Origin: Cristatella mucedo
Lineage: Eukaryota > Bryozoa > Phylactolaemata > Cristatellidae
Direction: 5' to 3'
Assembly (NCBI GenBank): GCA_009760855.2
Contig: WPIO01000008.1
Coordinates: 10,085,001-10,149,000, forward strand
DNA length: 64,000 nt
Part shown: positions 1-36,625 of the stretch, piece by piece
Layout of the letters: the number at the start of each line of letters is the position of its first letter
Numbering within the stretch: the first letter of the stretch is position 1
Program-made: the position numbers and the translations under genes
The notes under the pieces: generated by a model
What the model was told of the DNA's origin: nothing
The model's input: the letters and a program-made list of their open reading frames with translations, nothing else
The model's database searches: none

Positions 1-4
1 TAAA

Positions 5-24688
<24,684 letters not shown>

Positions 24689-25104
24689 CGACGCTCGAGC
24701 CTTCGTTCCATCGAGCACGTGATTGCTGCATTGCTGTGATTCGAGCCACTCGATGCACTGTGCATGCAGTGCAACCATTGCTCAATTCTAGTCATGATCA
24801 TGATCCTTCCAAGGCAGCTGTTGCTGGCCTTTCTCCTTATCCGGTATCGGTCCTGAGTGGACCGTGGGAAGCTCGGTAGCACTGCGGCTGTTTTATATTT
24901 TTGACCTAGTCCCTTCTCTGATCTGATTGTGAGAACTACTTACTGACCATTGGTTGTGGCATCAACTTTGCTGTATACATGCTGTATGTTGATGCTGACG
25001 AAATGCACAGCGATATAATTATTTGATCTCCACTGCACTTGTAATTCTATAAGTAAGCTGTTCTCTTGCTCGCATTTTGCCACGAGACGCATCTGTAATG
25101 TGCA

Positions 25105-25615
25105 AGTTAATCAGCCAATGCACGACGTTCGGCGCACTAGGAGCCGACAGTTGGGTCATCGACATGAATGTTAAAAAATTCTCAATACAAGAAAGGAAAG
25201 ATTTCTGAAATACATAAAATGGAGTCAGAAAACTCTGAAATAAAGAAAAACTGGTAACCGAGGGAATAGATTGCCACCGTTGGCTTGTTTGAGGAACTCA
25301 ATGCAAGATTTGAGGAACTCAATGCAAGGCTGCTTCGAGAGGAGTGTGCAAACTCCTTGAAATTGAGGGGGAAAACAAAAGATACGTCATTGCCAGTCGT
25401 GATTGATCTCGAAGTATGATCTCGAAGACAAATGCTTGAATCAGATGACATTTACTCAGTTGACCCAATGGAATTAAGTTGGTAATTAAATGGACCTCAG
25501 CAGGTCCAGATCTGTACAGGCCGTCTTTATGCAAACAGCTAAGGCTGTGTAGTAGTGTGTGTGTGACTGAATCGAGCCTCGGAAAGGCAATCTGGAGCTC
25601 CCTTTAACGATCGTC
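25105..25615 (-). mobile_element. LINE family A endonuclease-region fragment
   Basis: Closely parallels 33333-33600 and 34090-34440 (cagttgggtcatcgacat, gatctcgaagtatgatctcg, ggaaaggcaatctg). It shows no intact frame. It begins about 400 bases after the TDRD5 stop. Confidence 0.72.
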
Positions 25616-25819
25616 ACTGTGCCGATCGATCTGACCGCTCTGACTCGAAGCTGATGCCTCTCCTGATCGGCCAGTGCTGGCAGGAATCAGCTACGGCTCC
25701 TAGTGCTCGTAGTTAAGCTAAGTGGGTGCTGCTGCAGCCATTCCCCGAGCAATCGACGTAAACAGCATCGTTTGAACACCCGAACAGTCAACTAAACCTG
25801 CGATATCTTTATCTGGTCG

Positions 25820-25880
25820 TGAGCAGGGTGGCCCAGGGGTTAAGATGCTTGCCTTTTAACGACCGATGTCAAGGTGAAAG
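25820..25880 (+). repeat. SINE family 2 head fragment
   Basis: Contains gtggcccaggggttaagatg and cttgccttttaacgaccgat, the tRNA-like head of SINE family 2, joined to the tail of LINE family B. Confidence 0.5.
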
Positions 25881-28170
25881 CAGTTGTAATGTAATGTATC
25901 TCCGTCAGTAACTCCACAAAGTCATAAAGACCATGTGGGCGTTACGCAGGAGAGTTTTGTATAGCGCACTCAGCCTAAGCGGCTTTCGGTACGCATTCAG
26001 ACAACGTCTCACGCAACAAAGAGAAAGTGGGAAGCATAGCTGAGTTAGGAGAGCAGTTGAGGTAGTGAGTAGCATAGAAGTAGCCGTTCAGGACCGCTGA
26101 AAAAGATGTGCCATAGTCGGCAGTTGGAGAGTAGATGTCGTTGCGTAAGAATTGTGGAAGCGAGTTCCACAGTCTAGGACCTGCAGAGCTAAAGCTTCTG
26201 TCGCCAACTGTCTTTAAGCAGAGGAATGGGACAGCTAATTTATTGTCCACACAGGACCTGAGGGCGCGAACAGGCTGAAACTGATGTAGCAGTTCAGCTA
26301 GGTATGAAGCAGCCAAGCCGTGGCGGGCCTTGTGGGTCAGCGTAAGAACTTAGCTCCGTATACTTTGCTCAACCGGCAACCGTCCTAGCTTTTCCAGCAA
26401 AGGTGACACGTGCTCAAACCGCTGGGACTTGAAGACCAGCCTTGCAGCCATATTCATAGTCCGCTGTAGTGGCATAATAGCTCTGTTTGGTAGCCCAGCC
26501 AAAAGGGAATTACAATAATCAAGCCGAGACAGAACTAGAGAGCTAGTTAAATTTTTTACAAGCCACACTGTGGGATACAGCTTCTAATCTTGGATAGGGA
26601 TCGGATGTGATGGCTAGCTGTAGAGGCAGTCTTCTGAATGAAGCTTTTGAAATTGAGGCAGCTGTCGAACACGACACCTAGATTACGAGCACGTGGTGAA
26701 GGTCGTACAATAGCATCGCCTATTAGAACAGCAAAGCCTTTTAATCCAGCCACACGCTTAGGGTGTCCTATGAGAAGCAGTTCGGTTTTATCGTCATTTA
26801 ATTTCAGGAAGTTTTCCGACATCCAGGATCGAATATCGGCAAGGCAAGCATTCAGTTTGCTCAGTTGCTTTTCGGCTGAGCCCTTAATATCTGGGGAGTC
26901 AGACCTCACAGCATTGGCCAGTAAATGGTTTACTGTCTTATAAATCTGTTTAGTGTCCGACTGGCAGGAATTCAGTTTTCTAATGAAAAAAGAAGCCCTG
27001 GCTTTCTTAAGCTTTCGTGCGTAAACACGAAGGAAGTCTTTAAAATTGACTAAGTCTGCCTCAGACCCCGATTTCTTGAAACGACGTTCCAGCCTGCGCT
27101 TAACACGGCACATCTTAAGGAGTTTTTTTGTAAATTGAAAGCAATCTCGACGACTTTGAACACGGATAGAGCGAACGGGAGCATGCTTGTCAAAAGCTTA
27201 ACACGGCACATCTTAAGGAGTTTTTTTGTAAATTGAAAGCAATCTCGACGACTTTGAACACGGATAGAGCGAACGGGAGCATGCTTGTCAAGAGCACTCC
27301 TGAGTGTCATGTTCATCGCATCTGTGAGGGTATCGAGGCTGCCGGTCGAGTCTGAATGCAGATCAAGAAGGCCTGCATCACAAACAGATTTCAAAAACTT
27401 GTCCATGTCAATGCTTTGTAAGTTACGTCGTTTGGAAAATTCGACATTGCCCTGCACGTACGAGGGAGCAGGAACAGTAAACGAGACCGAACAATGATCT
27501 GAGAGGGTCAGTGGGCACACCACAAAGTCAGTGGGGAGGACATCCTTAGTGATCACGAGATCTAGAATGTGGCCACCGACGTGGGTGCTATGATTAACGT
27601 GTTGGGCCAAACCAAGATTCTCCAGACAGTCAAGAAATGAGCGGACCTGGCTGTTGCTAGGGTTGTCAACGCGAATATTGAAGTCTCCTAAAATCAGTAG
27701 CGGCCTGTCACACACAAATATTTTAGCGAGGAACTCTGAAAACTCCTCTATAAACAAGTTTAGACAGCCATAAGGAGGCCGGTATATCACAACGGTGAGA
27801 GGCATTGTCTTTGATGAAGACCTGATAGCAACCGATTCAAACGATGACACATGCGAGAAACTGCACATTTTATAGCCAAACGATTCGCGAACAACAATTG
27901 CAACCCCGCCACCAACCTTGTCAGAACGCATGGACTGATAGAATGAGAACCCGGGTGGGGTGGTCGCGGAAATACAGCTACTGGAACATGGCGTCATCCA
28001 GGTTTCGGTAAGCAGAAATGCATCTAGCTTCTCCTGGACCACCTGATCGCGGATAAGTAACCCCTTGGTTTTTAGCGAGCGGATATTTAGTTGGTGGCTG
28101 AGCTCTGCTGCATATGCCAAGCGCCCGGATAAACAGCACTGTTGTAAGTTGTCTTAGGGGGCTGCACAAA
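25881..28170 (-). mobile_element. LINE family B with APE-type endonuclease; RT core deleted
   Basis: On the minus strand, 28120 to about 27300 encodes an apurinic-type endonuclease: LNIRSLKTKGLLI, LLTETWMTP, GGGVAIVVRES, LILGDFNIRVD, and LSDHCSVSFTV. It then carries a 98-bp tandem duplication, and 27113-26350 resumes with the distal RT region (FLKLNDDKTELLLIG, NLGVVFDS, LDYCNSLLAGLP). The catalytic palm (PQGSVL, YADD) is missing, so the element is internally deleted. The tail is unlike family A. Confidence 0.87.
27098..27293. repeat. 98-bp tandem duplication within LINE family B
   Basis: 27098-27195 is repeated at 27196-27293 with about one mismatch (cttaacacggcacatcttaa start). 98 is not a multiple of three, so it shifts the frame. 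Confidence 0.95.
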
Positions 28171-29314
28171 TGAATTGTATTTTGATTTAATGAAAGTTGA
28201 TACGCAAGTAGCTTTGTTTCCATTACACTTTTATCCACGTGTGCTTGCCCTGCCTCTAGACGGCCTTGCCGAGCATCCAACTCGCGAGTGCTGCTTACGT
28301 AAGCTTTGGTATATGCACATTTGCCACGAATGTTGATTTACTGAACCACATACTGGTCGGACGCCCGGATGAGAGCCGTTTGCAGCCCTGAGCAAAAACA
28401 TCCAGAGCAAGTGGACCCTCTTAATGTCACTGCTAAGCGTCACGACCGAGCTGAATTGATAGCACGACCTGAGCATGTGACTGCGGCTCGTGCTATTATT
28501 TACCGACTAAGTCGATTCTGTGCCAGCCTTTGATAGGCTAGGGCCAGGTGAATGATTCTGCCAGTGCCGGTCACCCTCAAATGGCTCGTACCTGCCCGAA
28601 CCAGCAGTCGAAAAGCTGCAGGACCTGCCGCCTTGAGTAAAGCAAAACCTTGCATCCAAATAAGATTCAATTGGTGTCCTTAATCAAGCGAAGCGCATGC
28701 GATGTGATCTGGGTGCCTCTTGTACGTGCTCAGGCATTGGTACCCAAGGGATGATAAGTAAACAATTGACGGCAGCAAATGTGGAAAGTTGTGAGAAGGA
28801 TATTAGTTTGATTAGCAACAACGAAATCGGCTTTTGAGCTTGTACTAATGCCGACTTGTCCTCAGTAAGGGGTTTAGTTCGATAGTCTCCAAAACGTAAG
28901 GTAGGCGACAGAACGCAGAACACCGAAGCAGATTCAAAGAGGCGGTTATTCACGCACGGGACAGTACACGACCGCACTGCCCGGCTTCTTTCCTGACGAG
29001 CCTCTGCAGCCCGTTACTTAACAATCTCTAACACAAATCCTAACTGCCCACGAACAAACTATAAATAAACAGCTGTGCAATAATCTCTGCTGGGCTATAG
29101 CTAACTCTAGCTCATTAACTGGCAATAGCGGGAATAACCAGGTAATAAATCCTATTGACCCAGAAACTACAAATACCATACATCAGCCACAAGGGGAGAG
29201 CTTGACTTCAAATCAACCTCTATTTCATTTCACTCGATCCTGAAAAAATATATATGTATATATATATACATATATGTAAACATATAAATAAATAAATATA
29301 TATATATATATATA
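28171..29314. other. Intergenic, unassigned
   Basis: No gene recognised. AT-rich alternating TATA tracts lie at 29248-29317. Confidence 0.5.
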
Positions 29315-29450
29315 TAGTAGTTCATTTGTATAGCGCCCCAAGAGAACCTAATCTCTTTTCAGGCGCTTCACATATGCCTCGGGGCTCGAGCCCACGGCCT
29401 CAGCCAGACCTTGGTCGGGGCGAGCACCTTAACCGCTGGACCAAAGTTAG
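29315..29450 (-). mobile_element. SINE family 2, antisense
   Basis: Reverse complement of hairpin and head: tatagcgccccaagagaacc, taatctcttttcaggcgctt, catatgcctcggggctcgag, cgagcaccttaaccgctgg. Its 3' end abuts the TA-rich tract. Confidence 0.75.
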
Positions 29451-29762
29451 TTACACAAACTTTTAACCGACAAACTGGGTTCATCAGTGCGAGCGCCTTA
29501 CTCCTTCGCTAAGACCCAGCCAACAGCTCGAATTACTTTGATAATAATGACACATCCAGATAATTCAAGCGAACACGTTTAACTCCGATATCCGAACTGT
29601 TTTCCTCTAGGGTCATAAGCAAACAACGACAGTAAGAATACAGCTGCCCATTGGATCTCCTCGACGTGCAGCATTATATCCTTCGATCACAGGGTCGGGC
29701 AGCAAATAGCGTTGAGAGGGTCAGATCCCTAAGGTCAGCTGGGTAGTGCTCAAGCATGGTCT

Positions 29763-30125
29763 CTCAAGTAATATAATGTAATGTATCTCCTTCTGTAACT
29801 CCACAAAGTCATAAAGACTGTGGGTGTAACGCAGGAGAGTTTTGTATAGCGCACTCATAGCCTAAGTGCCTTTCGGTGCGCATTCGGTGGCCAACACACT
29901 TCGTCTCACGCACCTAAGAGAAAGTGGGAAGCATACCCGAGTCAAGAGAGCAGTTGATGTAGTGAGTAGCATGGAGGTAGCAGCTCAGGATCGCTGGAAA
30001 GGATGAGCCATAGTCGGCAGCAGGAGAGTAGTTGTCGTTGCGTATGTAGTTAGCTTTAGTCGAAACAGGCGATGTGTTTATAGACAATTTAAGCAGGGCC
30101 AATAGTGCCAAGGCTATTCTGACCT
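29763..30125 (-). mobile_element. LINE family B 3' end
   Basis: Matches 25890-26200 (taatgtatctcc, actccacaaagtcataaaga, gtaacgcaggagagttttgt). The frame NYSPAADYGSSFPAIL parallels IYSPTADYGTSFSAVL. Confidence 0.82.
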
Positions 30126-30164
30126 TGGGTACCTGCAGATGAAACTGTTAAATCAACTGCTGTT

Positions 30165-31600
30165 TTCATTGCTTGCACCGGTAGACCAGCAAGCAGTGAG
30201 TCACCAAAGTCAAGACTGGATGTCACATATTCGTGGACCAATTTCGATGTGGTATCCCTGTCTAAACAAGCCCCGACTTTAGAAATGTTATACAGCTGAG
30301 AGTAGGCAGACTAGACTGTGGAGCTGATGTGGTCGTCTAGCGAAAGGTCACTTTGGACACCTAGATTTCGTGCAGATTCAACAGGAGATATGCTGGCAGA
30401 GACAACTTTGAGCGTTAAACTTTTCAATTTTTGAATCTCACGTAGTTTGCCCATAATTAGTAAGTTGATTTTGTCGTCATTTAATTTAAGAAAATTTGCC
30501 TTCATCCATGTACAGATGTCATAAGTATGTGCAGCAAAAGAGTTAAGAGAATTCGACGTGCTGGAGGACTGGGAGGGATCGAAGCCAGGGTGCGACTGAG
30601 TGTCATCTTCGTAGAAGGGAAAGCCTGGGTTATGCCTGGCCATCACAACGGCTAGCAGGAGAGTATAAACCGTGAAAAGAACTAGTCCAAGTACAGAATC
30701 CTGAGGGGCACAATACTCCAGAAGTTCCTCGAACGATCTTTGTCCACTCACATCAATACTATGGAAGCTCCCACTGAGATAGGACCTGAACCATTGCAAT
30801 GAAGTGCCAGTGCTGCGCAGGCGAGACGAGAGGCGCTCAAGATGGACTTGGTGATCGATAGTATCAAAAGCTGTCGAAAGATCGAGCAAAACAAGCAGAG
30901 ATACTCTACCCAAGTCTGCATTCCTAAGTTGGTCGTTATACACCCGAAGCAATGCCGACTCGGTGGAGTGATTAGCTCTAAAACCAGACTGGAACTTACT
31001 AGCAAGGTTTAAAGTTTCAATAGATGAGTTCAGCTGGTCTGCCACGACTCGTCCCAGTGGCTTTGATAGAAATGGTGGAAGGGAGACTGGGCGGTAGTTG
31101 CTCAAGTTCTCTTGGCCTAGGCTTTCTTGAGCAGTGGCCTGACGACAGCCTTTTTGAAAGGTGCAGGGACATGACCTTGGGCCAATGACATGTTTATGTT
31201 AATTATGGATGGAAGTAGCAGTTCAGTGCATCGTAGAAGCAGGGCAGTGAGAATACAGTCTGGAGGACCAGCTGTCTTCTTTGATTGGGAGGACGAGGTC
31301 ACTGGTGGCCTCTTTTAATGTAGACATTGAGGTGCTGAATGGAATTGAGGGGGTGAGATTCCAGGGGGGATGCTGCCATCGTATGGATGGACTCCCTGAT
31401 CTCGTCTATCTTGCTGACAAAGAAGTTAGAGAAGACACTAGCTATATCATCACAAGCAAATCTGATTCGGGTGAGGTTGTCGTGGTGGGGCGACGCACCT
31501 AGCAGATTCACTACAGCAGCACGAGCACTCTCCGGTTTAGTCAAAGCAATAGCATAGTCGTCGAGCTAATAACCCATCTAAGCCAACGACATCTCGACCT
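30165..31600 (-). mobile_element. LINE family A reverse transcriptase body, antisense
   Basis: The minus frame 31105-30311 has MSNYRPVSLPPFLSK, LDLSTAFDTIDHQ, APQDSVLGLVLFTVY, and FYEDDTQ in place of FYADDTQ. 31550-31117 continues with upstream pre-RT sequence. Changes in PQGS and YADD suggest an inactive copy. Confidence 0.87.
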
Positions 31601-32169
31601 TTGCTGACGACTTTGACACTCCTCTGCAATCTGAGCCTCGACCTTTGCAAGGATCGATACATTATATAACTGAAAGCATTCTCGTGACCATGACTTCTGA
31701 CCTTCGGCTCAGTCTGGGTGGATGCAGCTCCGAGGCTGAGTCCACGAAAATGGCCCGATCGGATTCCGGCAACACTTCATTCAGTAGGATTACAATGACC
31801 CTAGATGTGGGCTAGGGTGTACACCACTTACCGATCTAGGAAATGGGCTTGGACTACAGCAGCAAGTGATTCCACTATTGCTCGAAGGGAGTGGAAATGA
31901 TAGCCACTTAGGTTCTTGTGTTGCTACATAATTAAGGCTGTCAAGAATGATATAATGACATCTATAGTACACCCAAGATCGACTATCTTGTTATGCACTT
32001 TGCATAAACTGGGAAAAGTCAATTGGCACGAAAGCTCAGCAGCATGACCAGCATGTATAAGCACATTAAGGACCGAACACATGAAACGGATGCTGTGAAG
32101 AGGAGCAGATGCCTTGTTAGCTTCTTTTCAACTAGCATCAAGTCAGGTGATGTCTTGACGCCAGTCGGT

Positions 32170-32330
32170 GCTCGTGGATCTTAGCCCCCGGGGGGGGGGG
32201 GGAGTTAGGTGCTCACTCTTCACGACCCAGGTCGTGGGTTCGAGTCGTGCGTTTTGCGATCCTTTATTCTCCACTGCAAGCGTTGGTGAAAGCGTTTAAC
32301 GCTCTTTAGCCGATATAAGGTCGGGAGGGA
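32170..32330 (+). mobile_element. tRNA-derived SINE, family 1
   Basis: gtcgtgggttcgagtcgtgc B-box region, then gcgatcctttattctccact and aagcgtttaacgctctttag. A 14-G run lies just upstream (32190-32203). Confidence 0.75.
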
Positions 32331-32744
32331 CACATGCTGGAAGGCATGGAGAGACGTGTGCTGGAAGGGTTTGCTCCAAAGCAGATGTGCAGCATCTCAG
32401 GTCTCATCAGAATAAAAATGAAAGCCTAGAGTGGGCTTGGAGATTATATCGGCAAGAGGGCAAGTTTAAATTATGAAAAGAAGCCGACCAAGAACAGACC
32501 CTCACAGTACCCTATACTTCAATGGTTCATTGGGCGACTGACCCGTTGACATACATGATCTGAAATATTCCACCGATATAGTTAGGTGTTTCACCAAGTG
32601 TAGTGCAGTACCAGTGGTGACCAGTCGAGATGATCGCCCTCAAAAGGACTCAAAGTGTGATAAAGAGTATCAAACTCAGCAAAAAGATCCAGCCGGGCTG
32701 GTACCTAACTCAAGCATATCGTGCCATTATTATTATTCCTAAGA

Positions 32745-33633
32745 ATGGAGTATATGCTAGCATTAGTGCTTACTCTGTGGAGTGATTAGCTCTAAGAACT
32801 GATCGAAACTTGCTAGGTTTGAAGTTTTGATATAAGACTAACGCTCAGCAGTCACAACTCGTTCCAGTGTCTTAGGTACGAACTGCACTGGGGAGACTGG
32901 GCGGAGGTTGCCCAAGTTTAATTGCAGTCGCGACTTCTTCCAGGGTTTCCTTAGGACAACCTTTTGAAGGAACCAGACCTAAGGATAATAATAGACATGC
33001 ATTTATTATGTTAGTTTCACTCATTTAGAGCTTCGGCTAATGTGTTTCGTAAAATTTCACCAGTAAAGGCAGGTCGGATGGAGCTGAGCAGAAGGGGCTG
33101 AGGAAAGATATTTTTCGCACGGCATCGATATCACGGGTCTTAGAGTCTTGCAATTAAGAGACGATTTTTGACACCGAAGACAATACGTAGAGCAGAAAGA
33201 AGAGACCTGCATGTGGTCTAACGTGCTAAGTTCGATAGTAACAGACCAGTTGCTACCATACAATGGTGGGAGAACCTTTGACCTTTGTTGTGAGTGAGGC
33301 GATTCACACGAGCCACAGAAGAAAATGAATTGGCCAATGCACGACATTCGGCAATCAAGGGGCCGCCAGTTGGGTCATCGACATAAATGTTAAAAAATAC
33401 ACAGTACAAGGAAGGGATGATTTCTGGAAAACATAACCAAAATGAGGTCAGAAAAAATCTGAAATAAAGCAAGACTTGGTAACCGGGGGGGGGGGGGAAT
33501 AGATTGCCACCACTGGCTTGTTGGAGGGACTCAATACACAATTTGAGACCCCTTCGAGAGTAGTGCAAGCTCCTTGACATTGAAGGAGGAAAACAATAAT
33601 GATCACCCCACTATCAGTTTTGATTGATCTCGA
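32745..33633 (-). mobile_element. LINE family A, distal part (RT to endonuclease), interrupted
   Basis: Minus-strand fragments: RT-leading region at 32745-33000 and endonuclease region at 33060-33600 (VDDPTGGPLIAECRALANSF and VNRLTHNKGQ, compare VNSPTHIKGH at 52190). It is interrupted at 33633 by an insertion and resumes at 34069. Confidence 0.78.
33614..33633. repeat. 20-bp direct repeat, left copy (target-site-duplication-like)
   Basis: tcagttttgattgatctcga, identical to 34069-34088. It flanks the 435-bp insertion inside the LINE. Confidence 0.93.
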
Positions 33634-33775
33634 TTTGATTTGGCTGCAACACTAACTCAGTCTGCCTCAAGATTTTCTCGGTCCACTGCTTCGTCCTTTC
33701 AGCTCTCAGGAAGAGATTCTCGAGGTGAGCATCTAATTCTGTTCTGTCAGAGGTGCCAAGCTTTTCCTCGGTGTA
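33634..33775 (-). pseudogene. Captured endophilin-B (SH3GLB)-like exon
   Basis: On the minus strand an acceptor (tctgcattgcag after a long TC tract) is followed by 47 codons: [20 protein letters not shown], then LFLRAERTKQWTEKILRQTE and LVLQPNQ. This is the N-BAR start of endophilin-B (SH3GLB1 has [17 protein letters not shown] and WTEKI.KQTE.LLQPN). The frame then runs into the LINE and stops after six residues. No other exons of this gene are nearby, so it is an isolated fragment, not a gene. Confidence 0.85.
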
Positions 33776-33780
33776 CTGCA

Positions 33781-33784
<4 letters not shown>

Positions 33785-33870
<86 letters not shown>
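33785..33870 (+). repeat. (GA)n microsatellite
   Basis: About 86 bases of GA on +. On the minus strand it is the polypyrimidine tract of the captured endophilin-B acceptor. Confidence 0.97.
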
Positions 33871-33874
<4 letters not shown>

Positions 33875-34068
33875 TGACAGCACGTGAACCGACCGTGCAG
33901 ACAGCAGCCTCACCTCAACAGGAAAGCTACAAAGCACGAGATAGCAGAGAGAAAGGCTCGTGATTAGGCTAGCAGTGAGGGCAGGATCGGTGGCTTGTAT
34001 CCCTGCCGACCCACATCCCCCTTCTCTGCCGCACCCGAGTCCATCTCATCGCATCTAAAGTAAAGTGC
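33871..34068 (-). other. Rest of the insertion: presumed flanking intron of the captured exon
   Basis: Lies between the GA tract and the right-hand 20-bp direct repeat. No coding match recognised; a GTTGAG|gtgagg donor-like site is seen on the minus strand near 33915. No poly(A). Confidence 0.45.
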
Positions 34069-34440
34069 TCAGTTTTGATTGATCTCGAGGTATGAAAGAA
34101 ACAAAGCCTGTATGGGTGGAAAAGCAAGATCTTGGTTACAGCAAACCGGTCCAAGTTGCCATCACGTTAAGTATTCGTAGGGGTTTATTACACATTGAAC
34201 GGCATGCCAAACCTATACTTTAAGTAGCCCAAGGTTATATATAGTTGGCCTGACGGCCACTAAGGGCGACACACTGCAATGCTTGAACCAGATGACCTCT
34301 AGTCTTTAACTTGCTCCGAAATTACAAGGGCCCCCAGCAGCTGCAAGTCTATAAAGGCCATCTCAATGCAAACGAACCAAGACCATGTCTTTTCATGCCT
34401 GGATCAATGCTTGGAAAGGCAATCTGAGCCTCATTTAAGC
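34069..34440 (-). mobile_element. LINE family A, resumed endonuclease region
   Basis: Starts with the right copy of the 20-bp repeat (34069-34088), then ggtatgaaagaaac and aggggtttattacacattga, parallel to the near full-length copy at 52515-52690. Confidence 0.75.
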
Positions 34441-35494
34441 CAAATTCTCACCCCTAATGGCATCCTGCCATGCAGTCTTGTTCTACTGCTAGCTGTGCCA
34501 ATAGGAGCCTTGCAAGCCATAAGTTTTTTTTTTTAAATAGGCCGACAATGCTGGGTAGTGCAGCTTTGCCTCATAAATGGAAGCGCACTGTTTTAGTAAC
34601 AGATTAACAAAAAATAAATAATGTCATTCCCAACAGTCGGCAGCCATAGGCACAAACAGCGATTTTGCAGCAGCAGCAAAGCAAACCACAAGAAATGACA
34701 GATACTGCCGGCAGGCACGTTCCGCGGGCCACAGAGAGTCGCTTGCCTGCGTGACGGCTGTGCCGCCTCGACAGCAGTGTCACCGCCGTGACAGTTCCAC
34801 GGAATGCCACCAGCCTGGCTTCTTTGAACTTGTGGAGCACGAAGAGTCCTTAACAGAAGGAATAGTTCAGCCGCCGTCAAGAATGGACGGCAGCAGAAGG
34901 AATTTGGAAATCACGATCGTGAGAAGGCAATCTTTTGAAAAGCATGCTTATAGGTATGCTTGTCGTGCAAAGGTGTGCATGAGCAGTGTCTGCGTGTGCC
35001 TACGTGCTGGTAGCCCGATGCCAAACGGGAGTTGTCACTGCCATGTCCATAAGATGCCTGGCAAAACGACACTGCAGCCTAAGCTGCTTGGCCCCCGACA
35101 CCGCTAACTTACGCCGTGTTCGCTCAAGCTCGGGGCTCGAACGACGGTGGGAACATAACATCATCGTGAGGCACGCCAATGTCTTATATCCGGCCACTAG
35201 AAACGATGCAATTGGTAGGCATGCCTTGATTGTAGTCCAATAGGCTGCCCAGATCTCTATGGCCTGACTGCTGGACAGAGATGACGCGACCAACCTGTCA
35301 CAAGCAAGCTGAAGGACAATGCACTGGAAGCATCTGTAACTGGAGACAGTCACTGCCTCACTCTCCACGGGAACGATCAAAATCTGAAGGCGATCGAGAG
35401 AAAAGCACTATCGATGTACAGCCCGAACACTCGATCAATTACGACCGCCACAGTCGTCGTCGTAGTAGTAGCAGTAATCCCTAGTCTCTTCCCC
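34441..35494. other. 3' flank of GOLGA2
   Basis: No AATAAA or ATTAAA is seen on the minus strand within about 1 kb of the GOLGA2 stop. A + strand ATG at 34884 opens a 24-codon frame ending in a gtatgc donor-like site, without recognised homology. Confidence 0.45.
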
Positions 35495-35826
35495 TCAGAT
35501 GGCATAGATGGGTCCTGAGCAGTGGCTACAATGCAGCACTCGATGGCTGCTGCCGCGGCTGGCGATTGCATGCTCGCCTGCCGAACGGCCCATCTCACTC
35601 AGCAGCGCCATTATTCGATGGGCCGTGTTAGTGTCACCCTGTGTCTCGCCGCCAGTCACAGCCGAGGCACGTGGCGATGCTGAAGGCATCGGCCGATCTT
35701 CAAGCAAGCCTGCCCTGTGAGTCGTCTCGATGCCTGCTGCCGAGAGTGGCTCGGGGTAGAGTCTCGACATCTCGGGCAGAGTCTGGCTCAGGTTTGCCTC
35801 GGATGACGGATCACCATCTGGCCAAT
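35495..35826 (-). CDS. GOLGA2: GOLGA2 exon 18: C terminus and stop
   Basis: Residues about 914-1023. Acceptor ctgctctatag, phase 1. It contains DTNTAHRIMALLSEMGRSAG, matching TAQQIMQLLREM in human GM130, and ends SGPIYAI, a short hydrophobic C terminus in the position of the GRASP65-binding ITVI tail. Confidence 0.93.
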
Positions 35827-36470
35827 CTATAGAGCAGCACACGAGGTGAGTTAGTGTAACCTGCACTACAAGGGCAGCAGCAGCACAGTTGCAAAAATGC
35901 ATGATGGCAGCTGCACATCTGCACCGATTCTATCTCTCCATCTCTCATCTCTATCTGTCAGTGTGTCTGTTTCTTCACCTGCTCACCAATTCCCTCCTTG
36001 CCTCACTAGCTTAGGGTCTGCTAGCCTCACTTCTGCCTTGACACCAGCGGTCTTTGACCGTTAGAATTCGGTTTTAGAGGTGGTGGCGAGTATAACCGAT
36101 TCCGAGTCCATACACCAGATGCAGTTTTCCAAATACTTCTTGTATTGTTTGCAATGGTTTTCTTCGGCAGGTTGCAGACTCTGGCACTACTCACTCTGTT
36201 GCATGACCCATAGCTGTCTGCTGAATGACTCTGGTGCTTCCATTCTGGCGGTCGTTTGATGCTATGTCTTTAGTAATTGCTGAACGGCCTAGCGCTTCAG
36301 TTAGGCCTCCTACTTGTCCTTAGCTACACGATGTATATGCTGCTCGTGCATCGTGGATTGTGCATCGAGGGCTTTGAGTTTGAGCTCCTGGTAGAGAACG
36401 TTCCTCAGCATGAGGATCACGGCTAGCCTAGAATGAGATTAGGTTCTCTGAGGGCGCTTTATCAAGTGTA

Positions 36471-36504
<34 letters not shown>

Positions 36505-36551
36505 GCATGGTCTCCTCATCCCTTACCCTCTGTCTCTCTGACTACTCCCAC

Positions 36552-36625
<74 letters not shown>

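Noticed and set aside
26556-28120. LINE family B as an active element or resident gene
   Set aside because: It lacks the RT catalytic core and has a frameshifting 98-bp duplication.
28684-28977. 97-residue minus-strand frame between LINE fragments
   Set aside because: No motif, no repeat match that I can see, no splice context.
34884-34953. Short + strand exon with gtatgc donor
   Set aside because: Only 24 codons, no homology recognised and no partner exon found.
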